Of a stretch of 52,019 nucleotides of DNA, positions 47,156-52,019 are shown piece after piece. The stretch spans positions 1 through 52,019 of the forward strand of contig NZ_LANP01000005.1 of the NCBI RefSeq assembly GCF_000964595.1, written 5' to 3'. Within the stretch, counting starts at the first letter, position 1. Each line of letters starts with the position of its first letter. Origin of the DNA: Orientia chuto str. Dubai. GTDB taxonomy: Bacteria > Pseudomonadota > Alphaproteobacteria > Rickettsiales > Rickettsiaceae. The position numbers and the translations under genes were made by a program. The notes beneath the pieces are model-generated. The model was not told the DNA's origin, did no database searches, and saw only the letters and a list, made by a program, of their open reading frames with translations.

Positions 47156-48160
47156 GTGAAATTTACATCTTATAATATTGCTACATTATGGCCTGCTATT
47201 AAGAAAGGAAATATTAGAGCTGCAATAATTTATGGTAATGATCAGGGATTAATTAACCATCGCTGCCAAGAAATTACTAAGTTGCTTGATGCTAATATCA
47301 GAACATATGATTATCAAGAGCTTACAGTAGCTGATTTTTCTTTTATATTGAACTCTAGCAATTTGTTTTCTAAACATGAAATAGTAAAAATATATAATGC
47401 TCCTAGTAATATTAATATAGCACTGAAAGAAGCTTTAGCATTTAACAATAAAAACTTTTTAATAATCTTAGGCAGTGAATTTTCAACTTCTTCTACAATT
47501 AGACAATGGTTTGAAACCCAAAAATATCTTGCTGCATTAGGATGCTATACAGAAAGTAGCAAAGATATGCATCAGTTACTATTAAAAACTATTAACCAAG
47601 CAGGCAAAGATATTACTGCAGAAGCGGCAGCCAATTTTTCTAAAACTATTTATGGTAATAAGGATTTTTATATTAATGAAATTAATAAGCTCATACTATA
47701 TTGTCATGATTGTGATACTATTAGTAACCAAGATGTAAATAAATGCATTAGTACAGAAATCCTTGGAACAGCTGATCTTATGTTTATATATTTTGCTAAG
47801 GGATTAGCAATAAGTTTCTTTAAAGAAGTGGAAAAGCTAAAGAATAATAACATACCAGATGTTTGGATATTAAGAGCACTAGTTAGATACTATATTAACC
47901 TCTATGTTGTTCTAATGAAAAAAGAAAATGGAGTTAAAATTGATCAAGCTATTAAATCAATTCATCCACCTATATTTTTTAAATATGCTCAAGATTTTCA
48001 ACTAATAGCACAAACTAAAACATTACATGAAGTATTACATACATTAAATATATTATATATGGCAGAATTATCAGTTAAAACAACCAATCATTATACTAAT
48101 AACAGTGCAACAATTTTTCTGCAAATCAGTCATAAGTTGCATTTAAATTTAATAAATTAA
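47156..48160 (+). CDS. holA: DNA polymerase III delta subunit
   Basis: A 334-residue protein of the clamp-loader delta family. NIRAAIIYGNDQGLINHRCQ (~21-40) is the degenerate nucleotide-binding region, LFSKHEIVKIYN the beta-clamp-contact zone, and ILGTADLMFIYFAKGLAISF and later helices the C-terminal collar domain. Its start is GTG 47156, 18 bases after leuS. Delta opens the sliding clamp within the clamp-loader complex. Confidence 0.88.
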   Translation: MKFTSYNIATLWPAIKKGNIRAAIIYGNDQGLINHRCQEITKLLDANIRTYDYQELTVADFSFILNSSNLFSKHEIVKIYNAPSNINIALKEALAFNNKNFLIILGSEFSTSSTIRQWFETQKYLAALGCYTESSKDMHQLLLKTINQAGKDITAEAAANFSKTIYGNKDFYINEINKLILYCHDCDTISNQDVNKCISTEILGTADLMFIYFAKGLAISFFKEVEKLKNNNIPDVWILRALVRYYINLYVVLMKKENGVKIDQAIKSIHPPIFFKYAQDFQLIAQTKTLHEVLHTLNILYMAELSVKTTNHYTNNSATIFLQISHKLHLNLIN

Positions 48161-48230
48161 TATGATTTGCTACAAAAAAACATATATAATAGTTGATTGT
48201 TAGTTAATAATTTGATATCTAATGATTCAA

Positions 48231-48321
48231 GCGGTTGTGGCGGAACCGGTAGACGCACAGCATTGAGGGTGCTGTTCCTAGTCAATCAGGAGTGGAAGTT
48301 CGAGTCTTCTCAGCCGCACCA
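48231..48321 (+). tRNA. tRNA-Leu (GAG anticodon)
   Basis: A class II tRNA with a long variable arm. Acceptor GCGGTTG/CAGCCGC (one G-T), anticodon stem CAGCA/TGCTG with loop TTGAGGG (anticodon GAG), T-loop TTCGAGT, discriminator A and encoded CCA. It is 70 bases after holA. Confidence 0.96.
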
Positions 48322-48353
48322 TTCCTTATCTTACAAAGTAAGTAAAGATTTTT

Positions 48354-49717
48354 ATGGTAAGTCAAGATAGTTGTAACAATATAGCGCTTTCTCAAAGCTC
48401 TAGGGATTACAATAAGATTTACAATTTAATCATGCACAATGATCTTGCTGAAGTTAAGCTTAAGCTGCAAGATATGCATTATGCAGATTTTGTTGAACTT
48501 TTTGACCAAGCCCCTGTTAAGCTTCATAAAAAAATCCTTGATTTAGCACCTGATGATCTTAAAAAACAGGCATTGGAAGGACTAAGCTATGATAGTAGAA
48601 TCTCTATTGTAAAAATATTAGGATTTCAAAAAACTGCTAGTTTACTAAAGGAACTTGAAACTCAAGATATTATAGGATTTATTGAAGATCTTGATGATGA
48701 CATAATACAAAATATTATAATTCATCTTAGCACCGATAAGAAAAAGCATGTTATAGAAGGGTTAACTTATCCAGAAAATACAGCTGGCAGAGTAATGGAA
48801 AAGCAATATGTCAGCTTGCCAGAGCATTGGACTGTTGCTCAATCGATTAACTATGTTGCATCTGATAATACTAGTAAAAATTTTTATGCTGCCATTGTCG
48901 TAGATACAAAACAACGTCCCGTTGGTAACTTACCGTTATTTAAATTATTAAAATGTGCTTCTGATTGCTTAATTAATCAGGTTATGAATACCAATATAAA
49001 AGTAGATACTCTTACTGACTTAAATGAAGTATCATACATATTTAAGCATTATGAACTAACAATTGTACCTGTTGTTAGCAAAATAGGGAAACTAGTTGGG
49101 ACTATTTCCATAAATAACATGCTATATATTCTTGAAGAACAGGCTGAAGAAGATATTATGCATCTTGCTGGGGTGCAAAAATATAGTCTTTTTGCTAATG
49201 TATTTAGCGCCGCAAAACATCGTCTACCATGGTTATTTTTTAATTTTATTACTGCTTTATCAGTTGCACAAACTATTACTCACTTTGAAGAAACTATCAG
49301 TAAATACATATTACTTGCTTCTACAATGCCTGTTATTGCCTCTATGGGAGGGAATACTGGGACTCAAGTTATGACTATTACTGTTAGAGCATTAACAAAC
49401 AAATATATTAACTATTCTAACTTTTTTAAGGTTTTTATAAGAGAAATATTAATTTGCAGTTTTAATGGATTCCTGTTAGCATTAACAAGTTTTTTATGTA
49501 TGATGATTATGCACAAAATCTTAATTTTAGTATTGCTTTTAGTGCAACAGTAGTAATTAATACTATTATTGCTGGTACATTAGGTTTTATCATCCCTATA
49601 ACCCTACATAGTCTAAAATTAGATCCAGCAGCAGGATCTACAGTATTTTTAACAGCATTAACTGATTTTATAGGTTATATCACACTTTTATATATAGCAT
49701 ACTTATTTTTAGTATAA
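48354..49717 (+). CDS. mgtE: magnesium transporter MgtE, frameshifted near the 3' end
   Basis: ATG 48354 opens 399 codons holding the MgtE N-domain (~30-150), the CBS pair (~155-275, GRVMEKQYVSLPEHWTVAQS) and the first membrane helices (LPWLFFNFITALSVAQTI; MPVIASMGGNTGTQVMTITV). The frame breaks at a six-T run (49490-49495). The last part continues one frame away to 49717: YDDYAQNLNFSIAFSATVVI, then IIPITLHSLKLDPAAGSTVF and TDFIGYITLLY, which includes the conserved DPA and TD residues of the pore helices. One extra T would restore a ~454-residue MgtE. Either a recent pseudogene, rescue by polymerase slippage at the T-run, or a sequencing error. Confidence 0.85.
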
Positions 49718-49820
49718 GAAAACTTTTAATTTGTATTTCTTTTCAAAAAAACTAAATTATATATTTACAATTAAATTCTAACTATCTTTACTACAGTTAG
49801 TATGTGTTTTACTAAATATC
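49718..49820. other. short spacer after mgtE
   Basis: About 100 bases with no terminator hairpin or gene recognised before the RAGE-end units begin. Confidence 0.3.
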
Positions 49821-49896
49821 ATTGTCTATAGGTAAAATTAGTCTTGTAAGGCAGATAGAATCAGTATGAAGATGAAAAATTTTGCATAAGAATGAT

Positions 49897-49924
49897 TATG
49901 CCCCCTATATTCGACCTTTTGAAT
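49897..49924 (-). repeat. 28 bp GGTCGAATATA motif, copy 5
   Basis: Core AAAAGGTCGAATATAGGGGG on the minus strand, upstream of the decayed DnaA-like fragment. Confidence 0.8.
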
Positions 49925-49996
49925 AAAAAAAATTTTAGAATAATTTATAAAAATATTCTAAAATCACTGCTATAGCTGTATTTTTGGAGGCGCAAA

Positions 49997-50385
49997 ATGC
50001 AACATACAGTATACGATATTATAATGATTGTAATATTGCTAAAAATAACAGTAGCAATAATGGTACAATTTTTTTTTCCGTTTTATTGGAAATTTTATTC
50101 CCTCAGAATAGAGAAAGTTAACAGGAGATAATGGAAAAAACCTTAAGTAAAACATCTAAACAACTCCTTATCATTGATAGTATACAGGCTATAGATCTAT
50201 TACAATAAAGATATAGAGGAATTACAGGAGAGTTATTACTTTTATTAAGGTTATTAGGACTTCGGCACAGAAGGGTTAGACAATGCTTAGTAGAATTACA
50301 AGATGCAGGTTTTATTGAACTTCATAATAGAACAATAATTAAAAATAATCTTAAGTGGCGTAATACTCCATGTGTCATACCCTAG
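49997..50385 (+). pseudogene. RAGE DnaA-like fragment, decayed copy
   Basis: It aligns end to end with 51103-51492. The start is ATG with the upstream TGGAGG kept. Small indels after YDII and further changes (a 50090-50125 region without the KDLIGDNKK codons) break the frame. The 3' end is intact up to CATACCCTAG. Confidence 0.8.
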
Positions 50386-50806
50386 TGAAAAAGGTTGAAA
50401 GTCATATTCAATCTAAAGAAGAAGAAAAGTTAATTTTTGTTAACTTTCGCACTTTATAGAACCTGCTATTAACTTGTGTTAACTTTTATTAATTTTTGTA
50501 ATTAATATTCAACCTTAACTGTAATTAAATTTGCAAAATTTGTCAATATTATAAAAAAATTAATGCAAAAGGTCGAATATAAGGAGAATAAAATTTAGGA
50601 AATTTAGCACTAATTTTTAATTCAGAAGTTGAACTAATGATCAAGAAACGCATACAACCTAAGGGTAAATCAAGCGTTTTTCAATTCAGATGTATTATGA
50701 ATGAATTAATATAAAAAAATTGCTATAAAACAAGCATAATTATTTGATCAGTTATTTAACCACAGTGTAATATTTATTAATAATATACATAAATTATATA
50801 GTAATT
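50381..50806 (+). repeat. RAGE junction repeat, tandem copy 1
   Basis: It runs from CCTAGTGAAAAAGGTTGAAA to the integrase ATG and includes the TTAACTT cluster, the 28 bp motif at 50563-50590 and a conserved CAAGAAACGCATACAACCTA stretch. Confidence 0.9.
50563..50590 (+). repeat. 28 bp GGTCGAATATA motif, copy 6
   Basis: AAAAGGTCGAATATAAGGAG form, inside the junction repeat. Confidence 0.85.
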
Positions 50807-50920
50807 ATGTCTTCAATAGTATTAAAGTTTACAAATAGATTACTAAGTAAAATAGAGACTCCGAGTGAAAACACAGTTTATAGAGATGAAAATGAAAGAG
50901 GACTTGTTTTAAGAGTGTAA
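50807..50920 (+). pseudogene. RAGE integrase, truncated 37-codon 5' fragment
   Basis: It opens MSSIVLKFTNRLLSKIETPS and reads to RGLVLRV, then a stop where the next tandem unit begins. It matches the start of 51911 but is cut off by the second unit. Confidence 0.8.
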
Positions 50921-51000
50921 TATTGTCTATAGGTAAAACTGGTCTTGTAAGGCAGATAAAATCAGTATGAAGATAAAAATAGGTTTTGCATAAGAATAAT

Positions 51001-51028
51001 TATGCTCCCTATATTCGACCTTTTGAAT
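51001..51028 (-). repeat. 28 bp GGTCGAATATA motif, copy 7 (left of inverted pair)
   Basis: Matches the inverse of copy 8 (51669-51696) at 25 of 28 bases. The pair flanks the DnaA-like ORF and the TTAACTT cluster. Confidence 0.85.
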
Positions 51029-51102
51029 CAAAATTTTAGAATAATTTATAAAAAATTATTTTCTAAAACTACCTGCTATAGCTGTATTTTTGGAGGCAAA
51101 AA

Positions 51103-51492
51103 GTGCAACATATAGTACGCGATATTTTAACCAATGATTGTAATTTTACTAAAAATAACAGTGCCAATAATGACACAATTTTTTACCATTTTATTGGAAA
51201 TTTTATACCAGCAGAGTGGAAGGATCTGATTGGAGATAATAAAAAAGCTTTAAGTAAAACCTCTAAACAACTCCTATCATTCATAGTATTTAGACTGCAG
51301 CGCTATTATAACAACGATATAGAGGAATTACAGGAGAGTTATAAGCTTTTTGAGGATAAGTTAAATGTTGGTCAACGCAGGGTTAGACAATGCCTAGTAG
51401 AATTAAGAGACGCTGGTTTTATTGAGGTTGAAAATAGGACAACAATTAAAAATAATCTTAAATGGCGTAATATTCCATGTGTCATACCCTAG
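51103..51492 (+). CDS. RAGE DnaA-like replication protein, N-terminal winged-helix ORF
   Basis: A 129-residue ORF from GTG 51103 with a TGGAGG ribosome binding site 6 bases upstream. It looks like a winged-helix DNA-binding module: ALSKTSKQLLSFIVFRLQRY, then NVGQRRVRQCLVELRDAG and FIEVENRTTIKNNLKWRN. It ends CVIP at the junction with CCTAGTGAAAAAGG. The copy at 32462-32850 continues past this point, so this ORF is a truncated version of a longer DnaA-like initiator (recalled from RAGEs and Rickettsia plasmids). Its intact frame, while sister copies decayed, suggests recent origin or retained function. Confidence 0.6.
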   Translation: MQHIVRDILTNDCNFTKNNSANNDTIFYHFIGNFIPAEWKDLIGDNKKALSKTSKQLLSFIVFRLQRYYNNDIEELQESYKLFEDKLNVGQRRVRQCLVELRDAGFIEVENRTTIKNNLKWRNIPCVIP

Positions 51493-51531
51493 TGAAAAAG
51501 GTTGAAAGTCATATTCAATCTAAAAAGAAGA

Positions 51532-51591
51532 AAAGTTAATTTTTGTTAACTTTCGCACTTTATAGAACCTGCTATTAACTTGTGTTAACTT
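51532..51591 (+). promoter_or_regulatory. iteron-like TTAACTT cluster
   Basis: AAAGTTAA (51532-51539) and TTAACTTT (51546-51553) form a perfect 8 bp inverted repeat. Two more direct TTAACTT copies lie at 51575-51581 and 51585-51591, each 7 bp with a TAACTT core. It is conserved in all fresh junction repeats and lies between an initiator-like ORF and an integrase. Confidence 0.45.
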
Positions 51592-51668
51592 TTATTAATT
51601 TTTGTAATTAATATTCAACCTTAACTGTAATTAAATTTGCAAAATTTGTCAATATTATAAAAAAATTA

Positions 51669-51696
51669 ATGCAAAAGGTCGAATATAAGGAGAATA
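51669..51696 (+). repeat. 28 bp GGTCGAATATA motif, copy 8 (right of inverted pair)
   Basis: AAAAGGTCGAATATAAGGAG form, about 215 bases before the integrase ATG. Confidence 0.85.
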
Positions 51697-51910
51697 AAAT
51701 TTAGGAATTTAGCCTAATTTTTAATTCAGAAGTTGAACTAATGATCAAGAAACGCATACAACCTAAGGGTAAATCAAGCGTTTTTCAATTCAGATGTATT
51801 ATGAATGAATTAATATAAAAAAATTGCTATAAAACAAGCATAATTATTTGATCAGTTATTTAACTACAGTGTAATATTTATTAATAATATACATAAATTA
51901 TATAGTAATT

Positions 51911-52019
51911 ATGTCTTCAATAGTATTAAAGTTTACAAATAGATTACTAAGTAAAATAGACACTCCAAATGAAAAAATAACAATAGTTTATAGAGATGAA
52001 ACTGAAAGAGGACTTGTTT
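51911..52019 (+). CDS. int: RAGE tyrosine-type integrase, N-terminus (continues past window)
   Basis: Thirty-six codons are visible: MSSIVLKFTNRLLSKIDTPN, then EKITIVYRDETERGLV. This is the start of a DUF4102/arm-binding-domain phage-like integrase (DxxxRGLxLRV pattern) of the RAGE type. The frame is open to the window edge. The element body should lie beyond 52019. Confidence 0.75.
   Translation, partial: MSSIVLKFTNRLLSKIDTPNEKITIVYRDETERGLV

Larger units (their letters stand above)
49821..50920 (+). repeat. RAGE-end tandem unit 1
   Basis: Order: ATTGTCTATAGGTAAAA leader, 28 bp motif (minus), decayed DnaA-like fragment, junction repeat with 28 bp motif (plus), truncated integrase start. 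The same order restarts at 50922, giving a 1,101 bp period. Confidence 0.9.
51488..51910 (+). repeat. RAGE junction repeat, tandem copy 2
   Basis: Nearly identical to 50381-50806. It separates the DnaA-like ORF from the integrase. Confidence 0.9.
50922..52019 (+). repeat. RAGE-end tandem unit 2 (runs off window)
   Basis: It repeats unit 1 in the same order with an intact DnaA-like ORF and an uninterrupted integrase start. High identity over the junction repeat suggests recent duplication. Confidence 0.9.

Overview
The window is a very AT-rich bacterial chromosome segment (roughly 30% GC by eye). It looks like an obligate intracellular Rickettsiales genome, most likely Orientia tsutsugamushi or a close relative. 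The reasons are tandem ATP/ADP translocase (Tlc) genes, single-copy housekeeping genes in scrambled order, alphaproteobacterial proteins (ispB, hemB, hemW, tolQRA, mlaA/mlaC, dut, atpHAG, leuS, holA, miaA, comF), and many decayed copies of one mobile element family. That family carries a DUF4102-type tyrosine integrase, a DnaA-like replication gene fragment, histidine kinase and Dam methylase remnants, as expected for the Rickettsiales amplified genetic element (RAGE). The species call is inference; no rRNA or typing gene is present.

Layout. 1-632: truncated, inverted RAGE end. 1043-4163: CNNM/CorC transporter and ccmF, then a terminator. 4290-7192: a broken effector-like gene and IS982/RAGE debris. 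7193-10876: a giant pentapeptide-repeat protein. 10922-16955 (minus): ispB, a membrane-anchored DUF2125-like protein and two Tlc translocases. 17155-17880: a dead IS982 element. 17908-19933 (minus): tolQ-tolR-tolA. 20143-27045: hemB, tatA, aatA, a TPR-methyltransferase, mlaA-mlaC, hemW and a small conserved gene. 27046-29017: RAGE debris, including a 0.7 kb palindrome. 29129-31887: a large tandem-repeat protein with one frameshift. 31983-33022: dam and DnaA-like remnants. 33096-38132: comF, miaA, rlpA, a VUT transporter, an APC permease and tRNA-Val. 39162-42701: dut and atpH-atpA-atpG. 42702-44219: IS and integrase remnants. 44220-49717: tRNA-Arg, leuS, holA, tRNA-Leu and a frameshifted mgtE. 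49821-52019: two tandem 1.1 kb RAGE-end units, the second running into what may be an intact integrase.

The most notable object is the repeat protein at 29129-31887. It has eleven 39-residue repeats whose most variable pair of residues (SG, GG, HK, HG, AG, HK, NG, HG, NG, NG, NG) sits in a turn before a G-x-x-A-x(6)-LL helix. This is the position and style of the repeat-variable diresidue of TAL effectors. The repeats are followed by a duplicated acidic tail, each copy carrying a KRKL nuclear-localisation-like motif. I propose it as a candidate TALE-like nucleomodulin; the alternative is an mTERF-like or generic alpha-solenoid.

The second theme is the RAGE end itself. It contains a conserved 28 bp motif (core AAAAGGTCGAATATA) in inverted orientation on either side of the DnaA-like fragment, and an iteron-like TTAACTT cluster upstream of the integrase. 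Inverted copies of this end flank the whole 50 kb block, so the block could invert by homologous recombination.
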